Source: Acorus gramineus (lineage: Eukaryota > Streptophyta > Magnoliopsida > Acorales > Acoraceae). From it: DNA of 64,000 nt. The number at the start of each line of letters is the position of its first letter. The first letter of the stretch is position 1. The translations under genes and the position numbers were made by a program. Of the stretch, positions 1-12,050 are shown in pieces. The notes under the pieces were generated by a model. The model worked only from the letters and a program-made list of their open reading frames with translations. It was not told the origin of the DNA and searched no databases. The stretch is taken from contig CM060853.1 in assembly GCA_030737835.1 (NCBI GenBank), positions 11,094,034 through 11,158,033 of the forward strand. Direction: 5' to 3'.

Positions 1-240
1 AGTAGAGCTAAAACAATAGGTCCAATATATACATCAACAGTCGTAATGTTGACAATATCAACTTTTGTTGACATTTGTATTGTCGAATGAAGTAAAACAA
101 AAACAGTAGATCCACTACATTCCTTATCAGTAGTAGTGTTGACAATAATATCAACTTCTGTCAACATCGAGATTGTCAAGTCAAGCAAAATCAAGACAGT
201 AAATTTCATACATAAATCGACAATACTAGTATCACGTCTC
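1..240. repeat. Degenerate tandem repeat, about 93-bp unit
   Basis: About two and a half diverged units follow one another. Each begins with an A-rich run plus CAGTAG-like sequence, passes through GTTGACAATA and a TCAAC-TGTTGACAT-like block, and ends near GTCGAATGAAG or GTCAAGTCAAGC. The array probably continues upstream of the window. No coding potential is visible. It may be part of a transposon, but its type cannot be named from this fragment. Confidence 0.5.
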
Positions 241-1515
241 TCGATATCTAAATTGTTGATTCAGTGATTGGGATGAGTTAGATTAATATGGGGTGGATTG
301 TGGTGGAGTGAGTTTGGCTGCATTCAGAAACTAATATACATTTTTCCCAAATTTTAAAAATTAACATATATTTAGGTGTACAGAATATCAATGTATCAAC
401 TCCAAAAAATATATAAATCTAATATGTAATGTAAAGTTATACATATTTGTATTACATATGTTCAAATGTCTACAAAATTATACTCATTGTACAGCAACTA
501 GAAGTCATGACTCCGAACGTGAACAAGATTCGAATATTGATATATATGTATTTGATTGATTTATGATAGTGGTAATAAAATAATAATCTTATCCAATTAC
601 TGGTTTATTCTGCGTTCCATTCCTGTTTTGATTTATTTTAGATGTATGTTTTATAATTTAATTATTTAAAATATCATATGTTTTGTCTGACAAAACATTT
701 ACATTGTGCAACATCTCTTTTTTAAGTAGAAAATCTTTCATTTCGATTGATGAATTTGAGAGTTGGTTACATAAATATAAATGGAAAAAATGACACTAAT
801 CATTGTAACCCAAATTTTGAACCTTTTAAAATCATACTGATTGGGAGTAAACATAAAAGAATGAATAACAAAACACAACCACATTCCACAAAGAATAACC
901 AACACAATTCATGAATGATACTGGATTTGATCAGAGTTCCAGGATCCTCAAAACTTATTTGGGATTCACATGATTTATTTGAAATGAAAGGAATTAAACA
1001 TTAAAAAACACCAAATTTCATTCCACATCAGAACAGCTTGTTCAATCAGTTCAAAACCAACATACTGAACCAGTGGCACTGGCACATATATTTTGCAACA
1101 CAACATATCCAGGATACCCATTAAAAAAAAACAGAGACATTCTATAAAGGTTATATGATCAAGTATCCACCAATAAAATAAAATAAAAAGGAAAAAGAAA
1201 TACTTCTCATGAATCAAAACCAGAAGAAGCTACTGACATTCAACTTACCAGTTGCAGCCCCCCCTTGCCTGATCTATAATACTTATATCTCTTTTTATCT
1301 CTCATCCTTTCCTCATCTTGGATCTTGCATATCTTTTGACAAACAAAAGTCAAGAAATGCATTGACATTGTGCCATGTGACACCATTATACCATGATGAG
1401 TTAAAAAAAGAAAGATGAACAGCATTTCTATCAACAATTTCCATGAGCATTTGCAATGGGGTATCTAAATGTTTCCATTTTAGAGAGAGAAATATATTCA
1501 AATAATAAAACGTGC
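241..1515. other. AT-rich stretch, no gene seen
   Basis: Only short random open frames occur on either strand. Near 1240-1250 the minus strand has a splice-donor-like CTG-GTAAGTTG downstream of the RRM gene. I could not connect it to an exon. Confidence 0.5.
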
Positions 1516-1960
1516 TTTTAGAGCACCACATCAAATACTAATTCCAACATAAAATCTCTATCTCCATCTCCATTCTCTAGTAAAATAATCTCTTCCAAAA
1601 CTTTAACACCTCTCTCCTGTTCTTCTTTTACATATAAAAGCCAACAAGGTACTACTAAAAACTACATCGTTTTAATTTATATGGAGTTACTTAAATCAAA
1701 TTAATATTAATGGAAAATATAATTTTTTTTAATATATTACTTTAAAATATATGTTAAACATATATTCAATTTTGGTCTCATTTTTAAATGTATTTCCAAT
1801 GATACCAAATTTGTAAGAATTAGATTTATAAAATAAATGTAAAGAACAAAAAACAGTGAATATCCAACTTTGGAGACTCAAAATGGGATCTTTAAAATAA
1901 AAATCCCATATAGTATCATTGCAGCTCCACCATAGAGCATGGTTGGGAGATGCTCTAAGA
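1516..1960. repeat. MITE-like element with TTTAGAGCA termini
   Basis: The left edge reads TTTAGAGCACCACATC and the right edge, on the other strand, TTAGAGCATCTCCCAACC. These resemble the short terminal repeats of plant hAT-type MITEs that begin with an AGAGCATC motif. The interior is AT-rich and non-coding. No clear target duplication was found. Confidence 0.4.
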
Positions 1961-2129
1961 TGGGAATGACTAAAAATGGTCCAGTGGTCTCCAATTTCAA
2001 TGGTGATCTAGAAAGCAAAGCAATGGACACCACCCGCAGCAACATAGCCTCTATTTTATCAATTGTTTAAGTTGGATGAGTTCCTAATAAAAGTCACTGC
2101 AGGTAAATTTTTATTTTGTACTACGTCCC

Positions 2130-5100
2130 CTAAACCATGCCCAATTTAATTTTAAATCTACAGAGGTTTATGAAGGCAGGATACTCTAAGTGCATGCCAC
2201 CACGATCTGATGATGGAAGCACACTCCCCTTGAGACCATTCAAGGCTTCAGTGGAGCTCTCAACATCCTGCAAAACAACACGTCATTCCACTTTATAAAA
2301 GAAATTCAACAATGATATAACTCATTTAGTGGCGAACTGAAGTAGCACCAAAGATATAGAATTTATTTTTTTTTGTCAATATGGCAAGCAACATTTTCAG
2401 TCTGGAATGGAAGTGATGGATCTGAGAGCCAATAATAAGAAAAGCCCAGACAGAGAAACAGCTATGACATAGCATGGAATCACATCAAGCCATTGCAGCT
2501 CTAATAAGGTGCTCTGAGGTTGGTTAATGATCAAGTACACTTCAGATTGTGCTGCCCTCCAAGAGAAAGAGAAAAATATAAACAAAATATTGCCACCAAA
2601 GAAAATTAATTCACTAGTCTATTCACTACTAAAGTCCACCAAAAATATTTATGTGCTGGAACTTTTTCCTAAAATTTCTCTGATTCATGCAATAATTAAT
2701 AGTGTACTGTCCAGAGGTTTTATTTTAGTTGACGCCACAATACTGATGTACATGCATTCATTCAACACAAAATTGAATCCCAAAAATAATTGATGAATTA
2801 AATCAAGAATAAGTTTCTGGGAGTGTCATGACCCCCTTTATCACCAGCATTCCCACTTGAATGGTACTAAACACAAGCTCTTGATTTGAGTGATTTTCAT
2901 GCTCCTGTACCTCATATGTGAAAAATCTAGGAGAATTTCATATAACCAAACAGTAGAATTATAAATGTCATGCTTTGAGGAACTTCAACTTTAGTATCTA
3001 TGACAAAACTTGTTACTCTTTATCCCCACCATAACCCAGGGGAGGTCTTAGACACATTATAAACTGAGAAGATTACATGGTTACAAAAGAAATTATTTTC
3101 ATACCATAAAATCGGCGAAGGCAACAGGCATTCCAAACTTTCCGCGCATCTTTAGTGCTTTAAAACCAGAGTATCTAACAAGAACAAAGTTGGAAAATAT
3201 CAAAATCAAGCCACAAAGTTAAGATCCTCAGGTCTTTTCTTTTTCTTTTGAAAGAAGGTGGATTGCCACCAGATTGTATTAATTTGGCGAACATTCAAAA
3301 AGGGACATTAAGAACAAAACAACAAAGAACAGATGCCTATTTCTGTTCATCACACATCTAACGCATCATTTTTTTCTTTTCAATATTTTAAACTGCTAAA
3401 AATAGACTTACTGTGACAATACTGGCTTCAATTCTTCTTCTGAGCAATTTGGACCCAAATTTGCAATGAACAACGTAGAACAAGGAGGCATGTCCCCTCC
3501 TATAGTTTTTTCTGATTGTTCCTGAAAAGGCCAAAAGTGTGACGATTTGATTCGAAATGCCAATTGCAGTTTAAGAGCATCAGTCAATGACAAAGCGTGG
3601 CTATGGCGCAAAAAAAATTAAAAATTAGTAAAGAATCTCATTAAAGAACTCAATGAATTGTAAGATTGGACTTTGCATTAAGTAAATTTTCATTTGCCAT
3701 TAATATTGCTTAAAACTCAAAACTAAATGGATGGCACTTACATTTGAAGTAACTTGAGCAAAATCCAGATCTTTTGCAGCCTTTCCCCTGATCACAGCAA
3801 AAAAAGATGAAGTCAGTTCACTAAAAGACAGTAAAAACAGAAAACTGGTGATTCTGTATAAAGAAAAGATCTAACTACTAGTTTACTATGAGTCATGAGT
3901 GAATGGTGAAATATGGGCTTTGTATTCCAAAATAAGTGCTCATTTTGAGTGCATTTAAACCTCTGTGCAGCAGTGGTAGCACTCTTCTCGCTGGAATTGT
4001 TATCATCGGTGCCGGATAGGTCATCTGATCCACCATCTCCTGAATGTGCAAATGTGCAAAAAACATGTGCAAGTGAGCTGAAAAGCAGTTTCTGGTGATA
4101 GTGACTCTCGTGAATTTTATACTGCACGGTTCTCAATTAATGCCGTGTAACAAACAGTATTTTCACAATAATGATGATGATATGCATATACAACATCATC
4201 CATTTCTCATTACCATCACTCCAAGTATTCTCTTGAGCTTCATTTGCTGACTTCACTCTTTTGTCAATAACAACATATGCTCCACCTCCTATAACGAAAA
4301 TGGAAAACGCACATTATTTACAGGTGATTAAAGTGTATTCTGAAGGTAGTCAGCTTTTCAGAATAGCTCCTTAAACTTTCTAAGAAAAAAATAGGAATAA
4401 AAATTGTTCAAAGCAAGGGAACTTATAATAAAAAGTTCAAGACATTATATCTTAACATGAAATACATTACCCCGTGATTGTTTGGTCCTCGAATTTGATC
4501 TAGCTAGCTCAATATGTAAAATTGCTCCTGTCTCAGGGTCAAAGGTTGCACCCTGAAAATAATGTTATAAAATGAGCTTCAAATAATTTATCTAAAACAA
4601 AAATACCCAAATCTCTATGAATTTTGAATCTTGATGGTGACTAGCACAGTTCATCAAACAACAAATCCAGACTGTATGGTTTGATTGCTCTGATGTAGAC
4701 TAGATAAAATGCAACCGACATGTCTCTGTTCCAAAAGTAAAAAAAAAAAAAAAAAACACCATAAAAAGATCAACATGTCTATTTTCTGACAAAAAAATGT
4801 TCTGGTTCTCCAAAACTTAGTACATGTATTAAATCAAAGGAACCATGCAATTGCAATCACAACAAAACAAAATTACAAGGTATAAAAACCTTTAAATATA
4901 GGGAAGTTTATAGTGAAATGAAAATGAAATATCCATGAGACAGATAGCAAGTGCACTTCTTTTAAGCAATCGGAAATAATAAAAAAAAAAGGTAACTTGG
5001 ACATATAAATCCAAAAACACCAAAAAAGAAACTGCACTGAAAAAAAATTGGAACAATTAATCAAGATCAACGCACGGTCAATGGCATGGTACTCACATTC

Positions 5101-5997
5101 AGTTCAAGCAATGCAGCCATCGCCGCCTGGTGATTGAAAAAGGTGGCAAACGCGACAACCTGCAAAACTCAACAAAAAAATAAAAAAATAAATAGAAAGA
5201 CAACAGAGTAGCAAGGTTAAACAAAGAAAACATCACTCTAAATTGAACATGCATAAAAAAAATGTTTCATTCCATAAGGAGCAAATAAAATATCACAGCA
5301 GAGCTCCCATAAGTATCATATCAAATGGTTCTTCCAAATGAACGAATCCCAAATTTTATATCTTTTAAAATATAATTAAACAACCACATAACAGTAATGC
5401 TTAAAAAAAATTTAAGTTCACATGAAAAAATTACACAAGCGAGTTCATATTAATGCCAAATTATCACATAAATGAAACAAACCCAAATTTAAACAAATGC
5501 ACCTATAACAAAAACACATCTTATCAACAATTCCACACAACACAAACCACAGGAGCAGCCGATTCAGACCCCAAAAAGAACATATTTTTTTCAATTTGAA
5601 AAAAAGGACCAGGCAACCCAAAAAAACCCTAATTTTCATTCCTCCGTCCCACACAGACCTGATCGCCCCGTCCGGTGTACTTGAGCTGACACGACTCGAA
5701 CCCGTGCCGCCTCCGGAAGAGGTTGTGGATCTCCCGGGGTTTCACGTCGTCGGGGAGGCCCGACACGAACAGAGTCTTTATGTTCTGCTGCTCCGGCCGC
5801 ACGAGAGTCTCCGGATTCGGTGGGGCCGCCGCCATGTAGTGGTGGTGGTGGTGGAAGTCGTAAGGGTCTCCCTCGGCGGCGCCCGGTGGGGGCGGAGGAG
5901 GGGGCGGCGGATGGTGGTACATCGGCGGTCCGGAGGCGATTGACGGCTGTGATGGGGGGAGGCCCATGGGCATGTGGTGGGCCGCGTATGGGTCCAT
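2130..5997 (-). CDS. Two-RRM RNA-binding protein (plant scw1/RBPMS-like)
   Basis: Nine exons can be joined with GT-AG borders and consistent phase: 5659-5997, 5097-5159, 4471-4552, 4214-4288, 3961-4039, 3742-3787, 3412-3521, 3105-3174 and 2130-2267. They give 1002 nt, 333 residues. The N-terminus (1-70) is rich in Pro and His, with a run of nine prolines. RRM1 (about 74-152) has RNP2 LFVSGL at 76-81 and RNP1 VVAFATFF at 114-121. A Ser/Asp-rich linker follows. RRM2 (about 243-322) has RNP2 LFIANL at 245-250 and the RNP1-like MPVAFADF at 280-287. This layout, including LPDDVKPREIHNLFR and FDPETGA-LHIELARSNS, matches the small plant family often annotated as cell wall integrity protein scw1 or RBPMS-like, so RNA binding is expected; its targets are not known from sequence. 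The MDPYAAHHM start is preferred, but an in-frame ATG at 6081 would add 28 residues. The C-terminus is odd: after LEY it reads PAFINLCRF and stops, where relatives usually have a basic ARSKMR-like tail, so the last exon may be mis-joined or alternatively spliced. Confidence 0.85.
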
Positions 5998-6109
5998 GGG
6001 TTTCGTGGCGTTTTGGGTGTGGCGTCTGTAGTCGAAGAAGCGATGGTGCTTTTGAAAGGGTGTCCTTGGAGTCCGGATCAATCAACCCGGTCATCATCAA
6101 TACCGTCAC
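5998..6109 (-). other. 5' leader of the RRM gene
   Basis: The leader region has an in-frame upstream ATG at 6081, giving MIRTPRTPFQK before the preferred start. Another ATG near 6109 opens a different frame that runs through the GC-rich first exon. Depending on the transcription start, the first could extend the protein and the second could act as an upstream start. No TATA box is evident. Confidence 0.35.
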
Positions 6110-6286
6110 CTTCGTGAACTGGATAACCTATAACTCGAATTGTACAATTAATTATTAGACACTTTTTTGTATAGTTCAATTTATAAATTGTGTAGTTTGA
6201 TAGTGATGATACTGATGATGCCCATTATTTAGGTCTGACTAGATTTGAACTCGCTTCATTGTTATTCTTAAAAGGAAAATGTTGCA

Positions 6287-6625
6287 TTCACTTCATTTTA
6301 CACCCAAAACACATATCACACATATTTTTATTTGAGATTTTTAATTTTAAGTCTCCACAGACCATCATATTTAGTGATCGATCCCTCCCTTCTTCGTATT
6401 TAGCTTTTAGTCCCCAGATTTAAATGATAGTTCATTTTTAGTCCCTAAGAGACCTATCCATAAATTATTTAATTTATTTTTTAGTCCCTGTGAGGGACCT
6501 ATCCATGAATTATCTTTTAAATCGGGGGACTAAAACCTAAATACGAAGAAGGGAGGGATCGATCACTAAATATGATTCACTTCATTTTACACCCAAAACA
6601 CATATCACACATATTTTTATTTTTA
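6287..6625. repeat. Foldback element between 47-bp direct repeats
   Basis: A palindrome of about 230 bp has arms around 6365-6430 and 6505-6575. The left arm has AGTGATCGATCCCTCCC and CTTCTTCGTATTTAG; the right arm has their reverse complements. The inner part carries inverted copies of TTTTTAGTCCCT. The same direct sequence, beginning TTCACTTCATTTTACACC and running about 47 bp, lies on both sides (6288 and 6574 onward). A relative of the palindrome is at 33960-34218. This is a non-autonomous foldback or MITE-type element without coding capacity. Confidence 0.7.
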
Positions 6626-9074
6626 TAAAAATAGTAAACATCATCTAATAAGATATATGCTTTTAATAAAAAGTATATATCACCTTATTTCAAAATAAAT
6701 GAATTCATTTTTATGAAGTATAAGAAAAATTTTAACGAAATATATAAATCGTTTAACAATGTATATAAGACTTTATTTTAAACTATAAAATAAACTGAGT
6801 ATAAAAATAATTATATTATTCATCTAATAAATATATAATTCAATCAAATATGAAGTGTATATTTTAATTAATGGACTAGTATTATTTATGAAAAAAAATG
6901 TGAACATTTTTTAACAAGATAGTCACATATATCTAAGATTGCATTAAAATATAAGAGTATTTTCAATTTTATATTTAAATATTTATTTAAATTTAAATTT
7001 AAATAAAAATCATTCAAAAACATTTTAACCAGTTTTCTTTACCATTACCAAATAAAACTTTTATGCAAAATTTGACGCAAATTTCTAACTGTTTTTTTTC
7101 TTTTTTCCCTTATTCTCTACATTTTCATATCAAACGATGAACATGATTAAATGCTCCCCAAGTCCCAACGTCTCGTGAAGCAAAAAAAAAAAAAAAATTA
7201 AAATTCAGAATCTGGAGAACAGAGCCGCTGTTTAATAGGGTTAAAAAAAAATGAAAATTAGTCTAATAGCTTCAAAATGAGTGATTCATGGATATTTAAT
7301 CCAAAAGAAAATATAGATCCACTGTCAAATCAACTATAATTGTCTCTCATAAATTAACTATTAAATAAACTATTATCATTTTTTCACATTTTAATAATCT
7401 TTATACACATCTTATTCACATTTTATCCAAACAACAAAATTTTATTGTTACGTTTCTTGATAAAAATAATTCAAAACACAACTAAATAAAAAATTACTTT
7501 ACCCTTATTTATATCAGAATAATTATAAACCTCATAATAACTTAACTATCTATAGTTAACTATCCAAACAGAGGTTTAAGATTTCCATTATTGTGATATT
7601 ATGCATCTCATAAATAATCATAAGAGATGCTATTTCTTCATCACCGACCGAAGAAGAAGAGGAAGATGAAAAATAAGAGATCAACGAAAATTTTGAAGGC
7701 TCCATTTAGATTTTGAATGTTGGAGATGAATTGAAAGATACATTAGAGGCTTTATTTATAAGCAATGATTTGGAGGGAAGAATTTTGAATGTGAGTTTTG
7801 GAGGAAAAAAAATTAACTTGGGTAAGCCTAAATTTAAGAAGGAATATGACTTTGAAATATTTATATATATAGGAAATAATTGAGAGAAGGGAATTTTTTT
7901 AAAAAAGATTTGATTAAAAAACAAATTGATGGTTGGAAACACACAATATCAAATGAAGCTTTTACTCAATATTAAATAAAATTTGAGTAAAGGCTGCAGA
8001 TGATCTGGTAGAGCATATTGAATGTGATGGCGTGGATTATGGGAGACATATGGGGTGACCATATTGGATTGGAGGTGGGGAAGAATCCGGAATGTTTATT
8101 GAGAAAGTTTAAATATTTTTCTCTTTCTATTTCTTAGCGGTAGTTTCACAAATCGGGGTAGATGAAAAAATGTCATTATGCATTTAAACACTTTTTGGTT
8201 TTTGGGTCCACACTGCTCCACGCTACAAATTACAATATGATGTTACATTTTTCATGTTTCCAAACACTCGCAAAACAATGTTTTTTCTACAAGTGGGGTT
8301 TGGACGGTTGGATTTTCATAACGTTAGGGTTCCCACCGTGGATTCAAATGGACCCTTAATAGTAATTGAAAGTTGATGATTTAGCTATTAAGGCAATCAT
8401 CAACCAATTTCTTAGTTTTCACCGCTCTAATTCCTGATTTCGCAACTGCTTGTTTCTACAAGTGACTATTAGCCAATTATATCATAAAAAGATTAAACAT
8501 GGAACATTTAATTATTATAAATGGTTGGTTGTTTTGTAGTATTTTATCTTAAATATTTTTTTGTGATAGTTATCATTAATTTGATATCTCAAATAGTTGT
8601 TACATGTTATTGTTAATAAAATTTTGGATTGTGAGAGTTCCTTCACCTTTTCCATGCTTTTGTTGTGAATATGATTGTCTGTTTATGGACATAAACAATT
8701 TCTTTTCTGACTGTATATCAAATGAAGACTGCTTCATTGATGGAAACATTGTACCTTATTTTCATAACAAAAAAGGATTTTCGAGGAAAAGAAGAAACCT
8801 CTCTCATATAGCCATAACTACATAAAATATGAAATTCATACATTATTTGCCACTTACACTATGTAGGGATGGTGAAAACTGACATTTTTTTTTTACATCC
8901 CAGAAGGTGATCAGATACTCTCAGACAGTTGGAGCCATAGATTTGAATCTTCATGAAAAAAAATGTAAATATTATCTTCCACTTTCATATGGTTAGTTGT
9001 TTTTGAATCAAATTTTGTAAAGGTAACTGTTGATTGCTTCTGTTAAAAGTCTTCAGGCACAGTTCATTTCCACC
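6626..9074. other. AT-rich intergenic DNA with repeat fragments
   Basis: No gene is supported. At 6640-6800, motifs such as AGTAAACATCATCTAATAAG and KATATATAC-like runs match the terminal arms of the element at 20531-21409, so this is a fragment of that family. At 7330-7580 sequence matches the MITE family best seen at 34453-34982, ending in CTATCCAAACAGAGG. Near 8340-8360 a Tourist-like edge, TTCAAATGGACCCTTA, is present, but its partner end was not found. Open frames at 7706-7942, 8162-8359 and 8604-8825 look random in composition. Confidence 0.5.
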
Positions 9075-11740
9075 TCACCACTTCAATTTTGATGGGAAAT
9101 ACTGAAACAACAATTCTGAGATTTCAGTTTCACGACAAAAAAAAAAAAAAATCATTCATAAGAGAGGTTTCAATTTTTCACCTTCTCAATAAGAGACAAA
9201 TAGTATGGCTTCACCTTCTCGACATCGATGCGAATCTTGCTCTTGCTATAAAGATCATATTTGCTGTACATAAAAATTTGAAGTTAGAATTCCAGTTCAA
9301 GCATGTATATATTTGTCTAATCAAATACATATTTCTAGTGAAAAAAATGTAATGGTACTCGGAATGAATTGAATATATATAACGACATAGTACAATACAA
9401 AGTATGTTAAATTATTTTATATAATGTGTTAGATGATATAACATATGTAGAAATAAATGCTGAAGTGTTTATGAAAAAATCTCACTTGAAGATATGAAGC
9501 CACTTTAGATTCTCCTTGTCATCCTCATTCATCAGATGGGTATATGCTCCCGATTTATGTAAAGCTGCAAAGTCATGTTATATATGTTACTAAAAAAATG
9601 TAGTTCATAGTTAAATCTGAAAACATATAAGTTTCGATGCATACGATAAAATGAATGGTATCGGATTATGAACAGAGCAGCCGAAGGTAAAGTTGTCTTG
9701 CTTTCTTTAGCAACCTATGAAGTAAATCATGTTTGATTAGCTTTTTGAAGCTTTTATGCATCAATAAATAAAAATGTAACTAGAATAATTTGAATTACCA
9801 AGTACATGTAGTCGTCATGACCCCACGACATCAACACATTGTCTAGGCCACAACCCTTCGAATAGATTCCCAACTTCGTATTGTAAGCAGGGTTGTTGTA
9901 GTCTGGATTCCCCTTGAAGTACTACATATCCAAGATCATGTAAATAAGTATCCAACAAACAATTTTAAAAATGATTTCTCATAAAAAAATAACTTTTTCC
10001 AATAATTACACTTCTGATAGATTTTTTTTAAAGCTATTTTTTTTTATAAAACTAATAAAAATGTTTTTCACTTTTGTAAAAAAAAAACTAGGATAGTTAT
10101 GGTTGTTTGAAAACAAGTTTAGATTGACTATATAATTTCTGTAAAAGAAAAAACTCTAAAATCTTTCCACGCTCATTTCAATCATTGTTTGAGAAACAAA
10201 ATTGAATCTATGTAGTCAAAGTAGATACCTTGTGATGGATGATTGACTCATCGAAGGCGCATCCCACAGGGAATGTGTCACCTGTCACGCCCAGATTCAT
10301 CCATTAGTATCAAGTATCACAAAGACCTAAAATATAAAATGATAATATTACGCACACAGTGTCATATGTTTCGATTTTGTTTTAAATATATACTAAATGT
10401 TACAAACTTATGAAAAAATGTATATATATAATCACATGTTTCAAGTGAAGAAGCACATGTGAAACTGCAAATAAAAATTGTGCGTAACAGTATCAAATAT
10501 AAAAAAGATAAACTTGACCGACCAAAAGCTTACCCACAACAGCCCATTGAGGAAGAGCTCCAAAGCTATGATGAAGAAGAACCTTCCCTAGATCTGAAAA
10601 CAAACAATGCATCAAAAATAAAATCACACATGGATGTTGAATCATCATGTGAACCAAATCATCAAACAAGACTATGTTATGTCATCAAATATAATCACCA
10701 TGAATTAGCCCAGTCAAGTGCAACCAATCCTCATTGGGGTAGTCCTTCCTGATGGCCTCCGCCGTCTGCAACAAGTGTTCAATCTGAGGCTCATCGAGAT
10801 CGGGATCGCTCTCGTCTCTGAACTCATTGAGGAGCTCACAACACTCCCAAATGCTCATCTCCACTCGATTCAAACTACCATACTCGGCTCTCATTTTCTT
10901 AACCTATAAACAGAGCAACATAAGATAACATATTCATGATCTTGGAAAGAATGAAATCAAACAACATTGGCATTTGAATAAAAAAAAAACACTCAAATGG
11001 ACATACAAAATCGACAGATTGATGTATATGTTGTATGTGATAGAATTCTTCGACGCTCTCCTGCCTTTCGCTCTCGGCATTATAGTCTCTGTTCACATTG
11101 AAATGTTAGTGAATTGGCTTTCTATAAACATCAATCAAAAGTAAATCGAAGAATAATCATTCTTGCAATAACTTTTATAGCTTTCACACGTTTTAATTTT
11201 TTCTGTGATAATATATGTGATCTAAAAACATACTTTCATAAAAAAAAACTCATGTACTCAAATAAATTGAATACACATGATATGCATTTTGAATATATAC
11301 ACATTAAACATGCTCTATTAAGACTCGAGGAATGACTTCAATGCATTGCATTTCAATGTGATCCAATCACACTATGGAGGGCACAATCATAACTATCAGA
11401 TACCATTTTCTTTGAGAACAAAATAAAAACTTTCATGTAAATAAAAAAAAATCACCCATTTAAAGAAATAAAGAAATAAATAAATAACAACAACCTGAAT
11501 GTGTGACCAAATGAGTTGGTCTCAGGCACCAAAAAACCACCATCCAACACCAACTCCTCCTGATCACCAGAGTTGATCTTCTTCTCCTCCACTCCTAGCC
11601 CTGTTTGAAAAAAAACACAAATAAAAAATCAAATTATAGTAACCAATATAATCCAGCAAAATTTATCAGTTTTCACAAAATCTAAACAATTTTTTTTTTC
11701 AAGACTTACCCAATCGAGCATTTTCAAAGATAATGGTCAT
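9075..11740 (-). CDS. MIOX: Myo-inositol oxygenase
   Basis: Eleven exons join in frame with GT-AG borders: 11710-11740, 11495-11600, 11007-11088, 10699-10903, 10534-10593, 10229-10281, 9799-9921, 9645-9714, 9486-9564, 9182-9263 and 9075-9101. They give 918 nt, 305 residues, close to the usual 305-320 for plant MIOX. The enzyme is a cytosolic di-iron oxygenase that cleaves myo-inositol with O2 to D-glucuronate, feeding UDP-glucuronate for cell-wall polysaccharides. Family signatures are clear: [51 protein letters not shown] and [11 protein letters not shown]. The expected metal ligands are all present: His116, His141, Asp142, His214, His240 and Asp273. The last coding exon is only 27 nt (YFPSKLKW and stop, 9075-9101). 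If its intron were retained, translation would end after LIEKVKN. The start is the first ATG downstream of a TATA box. The identification is very secure; the exon borders are read by eye. Confidence 0.95.
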
Positions 11741-11832
11741 CTTGCTCTAAAAAACAGAACAAATCAAAAAATGAATCAAATAAGCAATCACTCAATATGG
11801 ATATGTTGAAGAGGCCTACAAAAATGGGTGAG

Positions 11833-11842
11833 TATTTATATA
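11833..11842 (-). promoter_or_regulatory. Probable TATA box of MIOX
   Basis: The minus strand reads TATATAAATA about 93 nt upstream of the MIOX start codon. That spacing would give a 5' leader of roughly 60 nt. Confidence 0.65.
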
Positions 11843-11966
11843 GATAAAGCGAGTGAATTAAAGAAAATAAAATAAAATAAAACGTGTGCGCGAAAAACGG
11901 ACTCATGTAAAATCTCAACCGTTCATTTGGTTTCCCGTTAACTTCGGAAATTCTGACTCAGCCTAT

Positions 11967-12050
11967 ACGTGTCTTTCCATCATGAGACCGACGGTTGGCA
12001 GAGGATCGACGGCTGTCGTTGAGTGGGAGGAGGGACCCACATGACGTGGC
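11967..12050. promoter_or_regulatory. Two ABRE-type sites upstream of MIOX
   Basis: ACGTGTC lies at 11967-11973 and ACGTGGC at 12044-12050. Both match the ABRE consensus ACGTG(G/T)C bound by bZIP factors in abscisic-acid signalling. They lie about 130-220 nt upstream of the TATA box. Function is inferred from the motif only. Confidence 0.45.

Noticed and set aside
5596-6158. Plus-strand and second minus frames over RRM exon 1
   Set aside because: Shadow frames in a GC-rich exon; only the frame with LFVSGLPDDV matches a protein family and splices onward.
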